A stretch of DNA of 64,000 nt. It comes from Vibrio sp. JPW-9-11-11. Lineage in GTDB: Bacteria; Pseudomonadota; Gammaproteobacteria; Enterobacterales; Vibrionaceae. The stretch covers positions 62,001 to 126,000 of the forward strand of contig NZ_SZQJ01000001.1 of NCBI RefSeq assembly GCF_013369335.1, given 5' to 3'. The translations under genes and the position numbers were made by a program. The notes beneath the pieces were generated by a model that saw only the letters and a list, made by a program, of their open reading frames with translations, did not search any database and was not told where the DNA came from. Of the stretch, positions 37,309-45,940 are shown piece by piece. Each line of letters begins with the position of its first letter. Position 1 is the first letter of the stretch.

Positions 37309-39243
37309 ATGGCTAGGCTACAATACCTCTGGAATTTATCACGCCCAACTAAACGTGTGATCAGTGTCTTTATTGATACCGTATTTATTGTTGGGGCGTT
37401 TTATGCCGCTTATTGGGTACGAATTGGCGATATTATTCCTTTAGGTGATGCCGTCGCTAAGTATGTGCTTATCGGCACATGGGCTTCAACCATTATCGTG
37501 TTCTCTAAACTCGGTTTGTATCGCGCAATTCTGCGCTATCTCACCTTTCATGCCTTGGCGGTGGTTAGCATCGGAACGCTGTTTTCGGCCAGCATGGTGG
37601 CGATGTTGGCGTTTTACTTCGATGCGCCCATACCACGCTCTATTCCTATTATCTACGGCGCGTTTTTGTGCTTACTCAGTGGCGGCTCTCGGTTAATCGT
37701 GCGCGTGTTGGTCAGTGAGGCTAACAGTAAAGGTAAAAAACGGGTACTCATCTATGGTGCAGGCGCTGCAGGCCGGCAACTGGCACTGGCGCTGCGCTCA
37801 TCCGAAACTCACAGAGTGGTTGGCTTTATTGATGAAGACCCAACCCTCGATAACACCATTATTCTTGGGGTGAAAGTCAAGGCAACTAACAAGGTGGCGC
37901 ACCAAGTGAAAAAACGGCAGGTGAGCCAAATCCTGCTCGCGGTGCCGAGTGCCTCGCGCGCCAAACGTAAAGCGATTTTAGACTCTTTAGTACACCTTCC
38001 AGTGGAAGTGCTTACCGTGCCGGATATGCAAGACATAGTTGAGGGCAAAGCCACTATTGACCAGCTAAAAGATGTGGCGATTGATGATTTGCTCGGCCGC
38101 GATCCGGTTGCACCTCAGCAAGCACTTATGGAAGCCAACATCAAGGGCAAGGTAGTCATGGTGACAGGGGCGGGGGGCTCAATTGGCTCTGAACTGTGTC
38201 GGCAAATACTGCTCAATCAACCTAAAACCGTGATCTTGTTTGAACTGTCTGAGTTTGGCCTGTACCAAATCGACCGAGAGCTCAGTCAATGGATTGAAGA
38301 GCATCAACTCGACATCACCTTAGTGCCGCTACTCGGTTCAGTGCAGCGCATCAACCGCTTGAGTACGGCAATGAAAACCTATCAGGTTGAGACGGTGTAT
38401 CATGCAGCGGCCTATAAGCACGTACCACTGGTTGAATACAATGTGGTCGAAGGGGTGCGAAACAACGTATTTGGCACTTGGTATACTGCCAAGGCAGCGA
38501 TAGAGGCGGGTGTGGAGTCGTTTGTTCTCATATCCACCGATAAAGCGGTGCGCCCGACCAATGTGATGGGCACCACCAAACGTATGGCAGAGCTCGGGCT
38601 GCAAGCGCTGGCGGAACAAGAAAACGCCAAAACTAACGGCACCCGTTTCTGTATGGTACGCTTTGGCAATGTGCTTGGCTCATCAGGCTCGGTGATCCCG
38701 TTGTTTAAAAAGCAGATTGCCGCTGGCGGGCCGGTGACCGTCACGCACCCAGAGATCACTCGCTACTTTATGACCATTCCCGAGGCGGCGCAATTGGTGA
38801 TCCAAGCCGGTGCCATGGGCAAGGGTGGCGATGTGTTTGTACTGGATATGGGTGAGAGCGTCAAAATCACCGATTTGGCAGAGAATCTCATCCATCTTTC
38901 TGGCTTAGAAGTCAAAAACGAACAAAACCCGCATGGAGACATTGCCATCGAGTTTTCAGGATTGCGCCCAGGTGAGAAGCTCTATGAAGAGCTACTGATT
39001 GGCGATAACGTCGAGTGCACTGAGCATCAACGGATCATGACGGCGTTAGAAGATTACCTCTCTTTGGATAGCTATACCGATTTGTTGGCTAAGCTCGATG
39101 AGGCATGCCATAGCTTCAATCACGAGCAGATCCGCGTGCTGCTATTAGAAGCGCCGACGGATTTTAATCCCACTGATGGGATTGGAGATTTAGTGTGGCG
39201 AAAGCTTAATGAACAGGATCAAGACGATAGTACTGTTCATTAA
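37309..39243 (+). CDS. Nucleotide-sugar 4,6-dehydratase, WbpM/CapD/FlaA1-like membrane protein
   Basis: Inner-membrane protein of 644 residues with about four N-terminal membrane segments, a first Rossmann region (Y-G-A-G-A-A-G-R-Q near residue 148) and a C-terminal SDR dehydratase domain (V-T-G-A-G-G-S-I-G-S near residue 285, S-T-D-K-A-V-R-P-T-N near residue 410, R-F-G-N-V-L-G-S-S-G-S-V). WbpM relatives convert UDP-GlcNAc to UDP-4-keto-6-deoxy-GlcNAc, the precursor of UDP-QuiNAc or UDP-FucNAc. It is the standard last enzyme gene of vibrio O-antigen loci (WbfY). Confidence 0.92.
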   Translation: MARLQYLWNLSRPTKRVISVFIDTVFIVGAFYAAYWVRIGDIIPLGDAVAKYVLIGTWASTIIVFSKLGLYRAILRYLTFHALAVVSIGTLFSASMVAMLAFYFDAPIPRSIPIIYGAFLCLLSGGSRLIVRVLVSEANSKGKKRVLIYGAGAAGRQLALALRSSETHRVVGFIDEDPTLDNTIILGVKVKATNKVAHQVKKRQVSQILLAVPSASRAKRKAILDSLVHLPVEVLTVPDMQDIVEGKATIDQLKDVAIDDLLGRDPVAPQQALMEANIKGKVVMVTGAGGSIGSELCRQILLNQPKTVILFELSEFGLYQIDRELSQWIEEHQLDITLVPLLGSVQRINRLSTAMKTYQVETVYHAAAYKHVPLVEYNVVEGVRNNVFGTWYTAKAAIEAGVESFVLISTDKAVRPTNVMGTTKRMAELGLQALAEQENAKTNGTRFCMVRFGNVLGSSGSVIPLFKKQIAAGGPVTVTHPEITRYFMTIPEAAQLVIQAGAMGKGGDVFVLDMGESVKITDLAENLIHLSGLEVKNEQNPHGDIAIEFSGLRPGEKLYEELLIGDNVECTEHQRIMTALEDYLSLDSYTDLLAKLDEACHSFNHEQIRVLLLEAPTDFNPTDGIGDLVWRKLNEQDQDDSTVH

Positions 39244-39348
39244 TTGCTGATGAATGTTCGATTTGTGTAGCTATTTAACTGGTTTCGACTATGGTAACCT
39301 CGGGCCTAACTAACCTTTATTACCCATTGCGAATAAAAAGGAACCATT

Positions 39349-40497
39349 GTGAGCGGGCAAAACCAACCACCTCTGACTCAAACTTCTTATCCACCTCAAG
39401 TGCCGAGCGCCTTTCAACAAAGCGATGAAATCGACTTAAGAGAGCTGTTTAAAGCACTTTGGGATGGCAAAGTTACTATCATTCTTGCCACCTTTGTATT
39501 TGCTGTAGGGGCGGTGATTTATGCCTTAACGGCGCAGGAGTGGTGGTCATCTAAGGCTAAAATTGCCCAGGCGCAGCCACAAGATATTGCGGCCTATCAG
39601 CAGCAGGTAAAGCAATTCCAGCCGGTATTTGATGTGTATCAGGAAGATGGCACTGTATTGGTGAGCAAAGAGCTCGATGATTTGATTGATACCGAAGTGC
39701 TGTTTCAACGTTTAGTCGATACCTTTACCTCGAGTAATAACAAGCGTGCGTTTCTTGATGCCAGTGAGGAATTTACAGTATTTAAGGCTGAACTTGAACT
39801 GAGCTCAGATACTGACAGCGATGCCGCCAAAGAAGCCGAAAGAAAGCTATATAGCGAGTGGTTTGAAAAAATCTCGGCTAGTGTTGTGGACAAAAAAGCA
39901 GAAATCTCACCTTACGATATTAGCTTTCAAGCCACCACTAAACAAAGCAGTGCCCGTTTGCTCACCGATTATATGCAGGTGATCACCGCCAAGGCGCACA
40001 GTGATGCGTTAAACAACTTGCAAGCGATGATTGATGGTAAGCGCAACGAGTTGGTCCAACAAAAGCGCATTTTAGAATCGCAAGCGAAAAATCGTATTCA
40101 GGTGGAAGCTGAAAAGGCGCAATATGCTTACGCCATTGCTAAAGCGGCAGGGGTGGATACCCCAATCCAAACCAATGGCGACAGCGAAATTTTTGCCATC
40201 GATATGGGAACCAAAGCGCTTGAGGCTAAAGTAGCGGCGCTGCAATCGTTGAAAAACCTCAGTGTGGTCGAGCCTCGCCTGCAGCAAATCAACGCCAAGC
40301 TGGATATGTTGGCTAACCTTAAGGTGGATCGTAATATTCAATTTAACACCTTCCGCTACTTAGAAGACATTGAAGCGCCGATTAGTCGTGATAAGCCCAA
40401 ACGTGCCCTTATCGCAGTCCTCGGCACTCTCCTCGGTGGCATGCTGGGTGTGGCAATTGTTTTAGTGCGTTTTGCATTTCGCCGCGAAGACGACTGA
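39349..40497 (+). CDS. wzz: Wzz-family polysaccharide chain-length determinant (first copy)
   Basis: Inner-membrane co-polymerase of 382 residues controlling glycan chain length with Wzy. Two membrane segments flank a large periplasmic region: the N-terminal one near residues 43-62 follows D-E-I-D-L-R-E-L-F-K-A-L-W, and the C-terminal one near 350-372 contains L-G-T-L-L-G-G-M-L-G-V-A. The middle is rich in Gln, Glu and Lys and probably coiled coil. It starts with GTG, 7 bases after AAGGA. No tyrosine kinase domain is fused. A second Wzz at 55635 shares both membrane segments closely but differs in the periplasmic part. Confidence 0.88.
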   Translation: MSGQNQPPLTQTSYPPQVPSAFQQSDEIDLRELFKALWDGKVTIILATFVFAVGAVIYALTAQEWWSSKAKIAQAQPQDIAAYQQQVKQFQPVFDVYQEDGTVLVSKELDDLIDTEVLFQRLVDTFTSSNNKRAFLDASEEFTVFKAELELSSDTDSDAAKEAERKLYSEWFEKISASVVDKKAEISPYDISFQATTKQSSARLLTDYMQVITAKAHSDALNNLQAMIDGKRNELVQQKRILESQAKNRIQVEAEKAQYAYAIAKAAGVDTPIQTNGDSEIFAIDMGTKALEAKVAALQSLKNLSVVEPRLQQINAKLDMLANLKVDRNIQFNTFRYLEDIEAPISRDKPKRALIAVLGTLLGGMLGVAIVLVRFAFRREDD

Positions 40498-40518
40498 TCG
40501 TTATTAAGCAGCAATAAA

Positions 40519-40560
40519 GCCAAAACGCCTCACTGGCATAAACCAGTGAGGCGTTTTGGC
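40519..40560. terminator. Long 18-bp stem hairpin closing the O-antigen locus
   Basis: Perfect 18-bp stem (40519-40536 and 40543-40560) with a 6-base CATAAA loop, placed between the convergent wzz and pssA genes (stops 22 and 23 bases away). There is no long T-run outside, though the stem itself includes TTTT/AAAA near its base, so it could act on both strands. Confidence 0.7.
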
Positions 40561-40582
40561 ATTGTTGCAAAGGTTATTTCAG

Positions 40583-41923
40583 CTACAGAATCCGCTTCAG
40601 CACTCTATCTGCTTTGACTCGGGTGATCTTACGCATTAACTTCTGTACCGCATCTGGGTAGTCTTCCGCTTTCTCCAGCTGTCTGTAGGTACAGATTAAC
40701 TGAGTATGTTGAAGAATATTGTCCACTTCTTTTTCAAACTGCGGCGTTAAGTGGTGGAAGTGATCTTGAATTAGAATCGCGTTTTCTAAATCTAAGCTCC
40801 AAGCACGCGGATTGAGGTTATTTCCGGTGATCAGCATGTAACGCTTGTCGACCCATATCCCTTTCAAATGAAAGCTGTTTTCATCGTGCTTCCATAATCT
40901 TAGAGAGAGCCTTCTTGCGGCGATATTGGCTTCATTGGCTTTGGCAAACTGACGTAAGTTTCTTTCGTATAGATAAGGCAAGCCGCCGATGGTTTTGAAC
41001 TCTTCTTGTGGTGAAATAAAAAAGTCGTTGGCGGTTTTATCCCCCACCACAATCGTCACCTTGACTCCGCGTCTGAGCGCTTTTTTCACTTCTTTTGCTA
41101 CGCTGCGCGGGAAGTTGAAATACGGGGTACAGATGAAAATTTCATCCTTGGCTTTGGCCAGCAGTTGATTGATGCCTTGATTGAGCTTGTTGCGCTTTTT
41201 ACCAACGCCGACCATCGGCGTAATCGCAACTTGCTCGTTAGATACTGGTTGAGATTCAAACGTGTACTGGGCTTTAGCCAGTGAGGCACGCAGTTGGCGA
41301 ATTTGCGCTTTGATCGCTTTGGTCTCTGGCTTAGTTTCTGAGGTAAGATCATTCACCGCGGGGTGGGCCATCAACTCATTCTGTACAAATTCAACCATGC
41401 TGTCTGCTAGTGCTTTATTGGCTAACAAGTGGTAGCGATCAAAGCGATAGCGATCTTTATAGTTAAGGTAGATGTTGTTTAGGCTCGCGCCGCTGTAGAG
41501 CACCTGGTCATCAATGATAAAACCTTTTAAGTGCAACACACCAAATACTTCCCGGCCACGTACAGGGATGCCATATACTGGCACTTTATGCGGATGTTTA
41601 TCCGCAAAGGCTTTATACATAGCGGCATTGGTTTCACCTGGCTCAGCGCCGATTAAACCGCGTTGGGCACGATGCCAGTCCACACAAACATTGATATCTA
41701 GGCCTGGATTACGCTGTTTAGCTTGATAAAGCTCGGCCAATATTTCGCGTCCAGCTTCGTCATCTTCAAGGTAAAGGGCCACAAGGTAGATTCGTTTACT
41801 TGCCTGACGGATCGCTTCTATCAGGCGAATCCGAAAATCTTTGGCAGCGTACAGCGTTTCAAATCCCGCTGGGTCTTGCGCCAAAGTAGGCAGTTGCTCG
41901 AATAAGTTCCTATTGGTCATCAT
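40583..41923 (-). CDS. pssA: CDP-diacylglycerol-serine O-phosphatidyltransferase
   Basis: Makes phosphatidylserine from CDP-diacylglycerol and serine, the first step to phosphatidylethanolamine. The 446-residue PLD-superfamily protein has two H-x-K motifs: H-L-K-G-F-I-I-D-D near residue 133 and H-L-K-G-I-W-V-D near residue 350, followed by I-T-G-N-N-L-N-P-R-A-W. The length equals gammaproteobacterial PssA (451 in E. coli) when the ATG at 41923 is used; an upstream start at 41968 would add 15 atypical residues. Confidence 0.93.
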   Translation of the reverse strand: MMTNRNLFEQLPTLAQDPAGFETLYAAKDFRIRLIEAIRQASKRIYLVALYLEDDEAGREILAELYQAKQRNPGLDINVCVDWHRAQRGLIGAEPGETNAAMYKAFADKHPHKVPVYGIPVRGREVFGVLHLKGFIIDDQVLYSGASLNNIYLNYKDRYRFDRYHLLANKALADSMVEFVQNELMAHPAVNDLTSETKPETKAIKAQIRQLRASLAKAQYTFESQPVSNEQVAITPMVGVGKKRNKLNQGINQLLAKAKDEIFICTPYFNFPRSVAKEVKKALRRGVKVTIVVGDKTANDFFISPQEEFKTIGGLPYLYERNLRQFAKANEANIAARRLSLRLWKHDENSFHLKGIWVDKRYMLITGNNLNPRAWSLDLENAILIQDHFHHLTPQFEKEVDNILQHTQLICTYRQLEKAEDYPDAVQKLMRKITRVKADRVLKRIL

Positions 41924-41973
41924 GTTGGGTGGATTACCTTTACTTAAAGTGGACAGGGATATTAGCAAACAAA

Positions 41974-42006
41974 GCGTCGAGTTTCGAGCGATGAGCGTCG
42001 AGTTTC
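41974..42006. repeat. Two direct copies of a 12-base word between pssA and birA
   Basis: GCGTCGAGTTTC occurs at 41974-41985 and again at 41995-42006, in a short GAGC/CGAG-rich stretch just after the birA stop. The words resemble those in the heptamer repeat at 45781 and near 12430. Confidence 0.55.
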
Positions 42007-42009
42007 ATG

Positions 42010-42978
42010 CTACTCGCTCCCCGCCGCTCTCAAGCTGATCTCGCCACCAATAAAGCTCTCGATGCCTTGCTCGGTTTCAAGCAGCACCGCGCCTTGTTCA
42101 TTAATACCTTGTGAGATACCAACAATCTCACGTGGGCCCATAATCAGTTTAATCGGGCGGCCAATAAAGTTATCTAGGCGATTCCAGCGCTCGACAAAGC
42201 CTTGCATTCCATAAAGCTCATAATCCGAAAGAGCCTGATGCAAGGTTTTGATCAAGGTGACCGCCAGCTGATTGCGATCAAATTGCTCTGATTGCGCCAC
42301 TTCACTTAAGCTTGCCCAGGGTTGGGTAATACCTTCGGTGGATTCGGCCATTGAAAGGTTCATCCCCATTCCTATCACTAGATGTGCCGCCGCGCCCGCT
42401 TGGCCCGACATTTCCACCAATATGCCCGCAAGCTTCCGGTCTTGATAGTAAAGGTCGTTCGGCCACTTGAGCTTAACTCCAGATAGCCCAAGCTTTTCTA
42501 GGGCTTCGACAATGGCCACTCCAACCACTAGACTCAGCCCCATCGCTGCCGCCATGCCAGCATCTAAGCGCCAATACATCGACAAATATAAGTTAGCGCC
42601 AAATGGAGAGACCCAATCGCGCCCGCGACGCCCGCGTCCTTTGGCTTGATATTCGGCAATGCACACCGAGCCTGATTGCAAGCTATCGATTCGATCGAGT
42701 AGATATTGGTTGGTGGAATCAATAATCGGGATCAGAGTAACAGGTGTGGATAGCGCATCAGTCAAAATTTGCTGATCGAGTAGCTGTATCGGCGTCGCGA
42801 GTTGGTAGCCTTTACCTTGCACACGGAATATATCGACTCCCCACTGTTGAATGCCTTTAATGTGTTTACTTATCGCTGCTCGGGTCAGGTTTAACTGCTC
42901 GCCCAATTGTTCCCCTGAGTGGAAGCCACCTTGCGCCAAGGTGTTTAAAATCGCGAGTTTGACCGAATGATCTTTCAT
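42010..42978 (-). CDS. birA: Biotin-protein ligase / biotin operon repressor
   Basis: Bifunctional BirA of 322 residues: an N-terminal winged helix (residues 1-65, L-N-L-T-R-A-A-I-S-K-H-I recognition helix) represses biotin genes, and the ligase domain attaches biotin to carboxylase carrier protein. The biotin/ATP loop G-R-G-R-R-G-R-D-W is near residue 117, K-W-P-N-D-L near residue 174 and G-I-L-V-E near residue 190. It overlaps murB by 4 bases (ATGA), the usual murB-birA arrangement. Confidence 0.95.
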   Translation of the reverse strand: MKDHSVKLAILNTLAQGGFHSGEQLGEQLNLTRAAISKHIKGIQQWGVDIFRVQGKGYQLATPIQLLDQQILTDALSTPVTLIPIIDSTNQYLLDRIDSLQSGSVCIAEYQAKGRGRRGRDWVSPFGANLYLSMYWRLDAGMAAAMGLSLVVGVAIVEALEKLGLSGVKLKWPNDLYYQDRKLAGILVEMSGQAGAAAHLVIGMGMNLSMAESTEGITQPWASLSEVAQSEQFDRNQLAVTLIKTLHQALSDYELYGMQGFVERWNRLDNFIGRPIKLIMGPREIVGISQGINEQGAVLLETEQGIESFIGGEISLRAAGSE

Positions 42979-44063
42979 TGACGATTCTCCAAAATGCGCT
43001 CAAGGGTAGTTTCACCGTTAGCACCCATAAAGCGCACTTCATGTTCCAGGGCGATTTGGTAGCGCTGAAACACCTGATCTCGAATGTGCGCCGCGAGATT
43101 CACCACGTCAGTGGCTTGGGCATTGTCGGCGTTAATCAGCACCAGTGCTTGGTTTTGATGCACCTGTGCGCCTCCGATGGCAAAACCTTTCAGCTGACAT
43201 TGATCAATCAGCCATCCCGCCGCGACTTTCATTTTGTCGCCAGAAGGGTAGGCAACGATAGCGGGAAATTGCTGTTTGAGGCGCTCAAAGTGAGCGAGAG
43301 AAATCAGCGGATTTTTGAAAAAGCTGCCAGCGTTGCCGGTTTTATTAGGATCGGGCAATTTTTCTCTGCGCACTTGGCAAACACGCTCAAAAATAGCTTG
43401 AGCGGTGACCTGGCTCTGCTCATCTGCCAGTGTGCGAAGTGGGCCGTAATCGATATTGGCTTGCCAAGCTTTGTTGAGTTTCAACCCCAGCGCTACAATC
43501 GCCACTTTCCCTTGAAGCTCGCGTTTAAAGATGGAATCGCGATAGCCAAATTGACACTCGTCTGCGCTCAATCGTCGAACCGTAAAACTTTCCAGATCCA
43601 GCACATCGACATAATCACAAACATCTTTCAGTTCAACGCCATAGGCACCAATATTTTGGATCGGCGCACTGCCGGCACAGCCAGGTATTAATGCTAGGTT
43701 TTCCAAGCCGGAGTAGCCTTGTTCGACACACCAAGCCACCAGTGACGGCCAATCTTCACCACCGGCAACGCGCAGGTGCCACGCCTGGTCAGACTCCGAT
43801 ACTTGCTTGCCATGCAGTCGGTTGACGATCACTACGCCTTCAAAGGGGGCGGTAAACAGCACATTGCTACCTTTGCCTAATAATAGCTTTGGCAACTGAG
43901 CCCACTCCGGCTTTTGATAAATAGCCATCAAGTCATCGACGCTATGCGCTTCGACTAAGAATTGACACGTTTGAGAGATAGCGAAAGTGTGGTGTTGACG
44001 TAAGTCTGCGTTGGCTTTTATCTGCATAGTGGTCGGCACTAGTATTTGCGTAGTGGTTTGCAT
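42975..44063 (-). CDS. murB: UDP-N-acetylmuramate dehydrogenase (UDP-N-acetylenolpyruvoylglucosamine reductase)
   Basis: FAD enzyme reducing UDP-GlcNAc-enolpyruvate to UDP-MurNAc with NADPH for peptidoglycan. In this 362-residue protein the FAD-binding L-G-K-G-S-N-V-L near residue 62, I-P-G-C-A-G-S-A-P-I-Q-N-I-G-A near residue 128 and catalytic G-N-A-G-S-F-F-K-N-P near residue 243 are intact. The first ATG at 44063 gives about 20 residues more than E. coli MurB; ATG at 44027 is an alternative but has no better ribosome site. Coupled to birA by overlap. Confidence 0.95.
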   Translation of the reverse strand: MQTTTQILVPTTMQIKANADLRQHHTFAISQTCQFLVEAHSVDDLMAIYQKPEWAQLPKLLLGKGSNVLFTAPFEGVVIVNRLHGKQVSESDQAWHLRVAGGEDWPSLVAWCVEQGYSGLENLALIPGCAGSAPIQNIGAYGVELKDVCDYVDVLDLESFTVRRLSADECQFGYRDSIFKRELQGKVAIVALGLKLNKAWQANIDYGPLRTLADEQSQVTAQAIFERVCQVRREKLPDPNKTGNAGSFFKNPLISLAHFERLKQQFPAIVAYPSGDKMKVAAGWLIDQCQLKGFAIGGAQVHQNQALVLINADNAQATDVVNLAAHIRDQVFQRYQIALEHEVRFMGANGETTLERILENRQ

Positions 44064-44126
44064 TGTGTCGCTTGGCTAATCTAAACTGCCAGCATTCTAC
44101 CTCAATTTGACTCTGGGTTTTACTCT

Positions 44127-44561
44127 TTGATCGACGCGTTAACTATAGAATCCCTCGACCCTATTAAACTTCCTTTGGTTGCTCGTTTGTATAAAGCGCA
44201 TTACCCCTCTGGTAAGGCAAAGAAAGATGAGTTGACCATTGCTGGGTATCATCACAATCACCTCGCCGCTGTGGTGCGGTTTCGCACGGTTGAGCAATAT
44301 CGACTGTTGACCGGAATGCTAGTGGTGCCGGAGTACCGTCAGCAGGGGGTTGGTCATCAATTGATGGCGCATTGCCAGCAGCAGGTATTGCAGCAAGGTG
44401 ATTACTGTTTTGCCTACGCCCATCTTGAAACTTTTTACTCGCAATACGGTTTTAAAACGCTGGAAGGCTCAGCGTTGCCTAACCCGCTCAATAACTTGTT
44501 TGGCCGCTATAGTCGAACTAAAAGTTTAGTGGCGATGCGCTATCAGACTTCCAGTTGTTAA
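44127..44561 (+). CDS. GNAT-family N-acetyltransferase
   Basis: Small acetyltransferase of 144 residues. The acetyl-CoA binding segment G-M-L-V-V-P-E-Y-R-Q-Q-G-V-G-H-Q-L-M (motif A, R/Q-x-x-G-x-G/A) is near residue 63 and a typical F-Y-S-Q-Y-G-F motif near residue 105. The start is TTG at 44127 since no ATG lies in frame before the conserved part. Divergent from murB, with 63 bases between starts. Substrate unknown. Confidence 0.75.
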   Translation: MIDALTIESLDPIKLPLVARLYKAHYPSGKAKKDELTIAGYHHNHLAAVVRFRTVEQYRLLTGMLVVPEYRQQGVGHQLMAHCQQQVLQQGDYCFAYAHLETFYSQYGFKTLEGSALPNPLNNLFGRYSRTKSLVAMRYQTSSC

Positions 44562-44643
44562 ATCTCACTATTCTCAATCTCTGTAAAGCATTTGCTTTAT
44601 AAAGCGCTTGCTGCATAATATTTGAGTGGTTGAGGGAGCAAAA

Positions 44644-45261
44644 ATGAAAAGCGTCGAAAAGATATTACAAACGGTGAAGCGTGAAGGCGCGGTGACCGCT
44701 AAGCAAATTGCTGATGAGCTGAATATGACCACTATGGGCGCTCGTCAACACTTGCAGGCGCTCGAAGACGATGGTTTGTTAGCATTTGAAGACCTTAAGG
44801 TCAAAGTGGGGCGGCCTACGCGTCATTGGTCATTGACGCAAAAGGGCCACACACAGTTTGCTGATCGCCACGGCGAACTGACGATTCAAGTCATTGAGGC
44901 GGTCGAGTCGCTGTTTGGGACCGATGGACTGCAGAAAGTCGCCGATGAACGGGAAGCCAGCACCTATCAACACTATGCCTCAGCGCTGGAAAAATGTCGC
45001 ACTCTGGAGCAAAAGCTGGCTCGGTTGGTTGAGCTGCGGCAGCAAGAGGGCTATATGGCAGAGCTTGAAGTACAGGATGCTGGCTTTGTCTTGATTGAAA
45101 ACCATTGCCCCATCTGTAAAGCGGCCACCCGTTGCCCTAGCTTATGCCAGTCGGAGCTCAATATCTTTCAGCGTTTGTTAGGTGAGCCGTATGTAGTGTC
45201 GCGTAGCGAACATATTGTCGCTGGCGAAAGGCGCTGCGTGTATCAAATTACCCCTCGTTAA
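44644..45261 (+). CDS. HTH transcriptional regulator with cysteine cluster (COG2345/SufR-like)
   Basis: Predicted DNA-binding regulator of 205 residues. The N-terminal winged helix (residues 1-65) has A-K-Q-I-A-D-E-L-N-M-T-T-M-G-A-R-Q-H-L. A helical middle is followed by the C-terminal N-H-C-P-I-C-K-A-A-T-R-C-P-S-L-C with another C near the end (R-R-C-V-Y). In the related SufR family such cysteines bind an iron-sulfur cluster, so redox or iron sensing is plausible. ATG at 44644 with GGGAG 6 bases upstream is better than GTG at 44626. Target genes unknown. Confidence 0.8.
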   Translation: MKSVEKILQTVKREGAVTAKQIADELNMTTMGARQHLQALEDDGLLAFEDLKVKVGRPTRHWSLTQKGHTQFADRHGELTIQVIEAVESLFGTDGLQKVADEREASTYQHYASALEKCRTLEQKLARLVELRQQEGYMAELEVQDAGFVLIENHCPICKAATRCPSLCQSELNIFQRLLGEPYVVSRSEHIVAGERRCVYQITPR

Positions 45262-45336
45262 AAACTGGCTTTATCATTTCTAAAAAATAAGACACCTCCA
45301 TATCCAAAATGTCATTTCTCGACTATTTTTATAGTG

Positions 45337-45356
45337 TGTTGATAAAATCATCAACA
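45337..45356. promoter_or_regulatory. Inverted repeat next to a possible -10 box before the DUF3135 gene
   Basis: TGTTGAT-N6-ATCAACA, 14 bases upstream of the ATG and directly after a TATAGT box at 45330-45335. It could be an operator near the start of transcription or a short mRNA hairpin. No regulator can be named. Confidence 0.35.
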
Positions 45357-45370
45357 GTGTTGGAGGCCGT

Positions 45371-45706
45371 ATGCAATCACCTTTAATCAATCAAACCTTG
45401 CCATCATTCGATGAGTTAATGGCTATGGCCGAGAGTAGCCCAGATGCTTTCAATCGGTTTAAGCAAGAGATGTGTGAAGAAATGATTCAGTCGGCCTCTG
45501 TAGAAATGCAAGACAGACTGTGGGCTCAACAGAGTCATATCGATCGCGTATTGAGTAAGTGTAAGAACCCCAACCAAGCCAACGTAGTGTTGATGCGAGA
45601 ACTGGTATCGCAAATGGTCAAGTTTCAAGACGTACTCGACAGTGATGGCAGCGATCTTGAAAATAAACCGATAGCAGAAGTGATCCCTTTTGATAGCTGG
45701 CGTTGA
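45371..45706 (+). CDS. DUF3135 domain-containing protein
   Basis: Small soluble protein of 111 residues conserved in vibrios and related marine bacteria, function unknown. The N-terminal L-P-S-F-D-E-L-M-A-M-A motif and the later helix with M-R-E-L-V-S-Q-M-V-K-F match the DUF3135 family. No signal peptide or membrane segment. TTGGAGG lies 5-11 bases before the ATG. The downstream region holds a heptamer repeat and the groES promoter. Confidence 0.75.
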   Translation: MQSPLINQTLPSFDELMAMAESSPDAFNRFKQEMCEEMIQSASVEMQDRLWAQQSHIDRVLSKCKNPNQANVVLMRELVSQMVKFQDVLDSDGSDLENKPIAEVIPFDSWR

Positions 45707-45780
45707 GCGGGTATAAGTTTGAAGCGGCGAATTTCGAGCCAAAAGTATTGACATCCAGCCACAAGTACTCAAGCTTTGTC

Positions 45781-45844
45781 GCCACTCGCCACTCGCCACT
45801 CGCCACTCGCCACTCGCCACTCGCCACTCGCCACTCGCCACTCG
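45781..45844. repeat. Nine tandem copies of the heptamer GCCACTC
   Basis: Nine perfect head-to-tail copies (63 bases, 45781-45843), between the DUF3135 stop and the groES promoter, starting about 75 bases after the stop. Unit length 7 and perfect identity suggest replication slippage, so copy number may vary between strains. It lies about 40 bases upstream of the -35 element of the heat-shock promoter. No spacers, so not a CRISPR array. Confidence 0.9.
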
Positions 45845-45881
45845 TTCTGTGCTCTAACTCTCAAAAAAATTCTTTAGCCCC

Positions 45882-45908
45882 CTTGGGTTTCTCCAAACTG
45901 CCCCAAAT
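45882..45908 (+). promoter_or_regulatory. Sigma-32 (heat-shock) promoter of groESL
   Basis: CCCCCTTGGG with -35 core CTTGGG at 45882-45887, then 13 bases, then -10 CCCCAAAT at 45901-45908. Spacing and the C-run match the E. coli groE promoter (CCCCCTTGAA-N13-CCCCATTT). It lies 85 bases before the groES ATG. Confidence 0.82.
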
Positions 45909-45914
45909 ATAGTT

Positions 45915-45940
45915 AGCACAAGGCCTTGACGCCTTGTGCT
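45915..45940 (+). promoter_or_regulatory. Hairpin in the groES 5' leader
   Basis: 10-bp perfect stem AGCACAAGGC/GCCTTGTGCT with a 6-base loop, starting about 7 bases after the sigma-32 -10 box, so it would form at or near the 5' end of the mRNA. A later CAAGGCC (45947-45953) can pair instead with GGCCTTG (45922-45928), giving two mutually exclusive folds. Could affect mRNA stability. Confidence 0.6.

Noticed and set aside
42978..43691. Long plus-strand open frame (237 codons) opposite murB
   Set aside because: Lies fully inside murB on the other strand; no ribosome site and no known domain. Shadow of a real gene.
45781..45844. CRISPR-like array upstream of groES
   Set aside because: The 7-base units abut without spacers and no cas gene is near; it is a simple tandem repeat.
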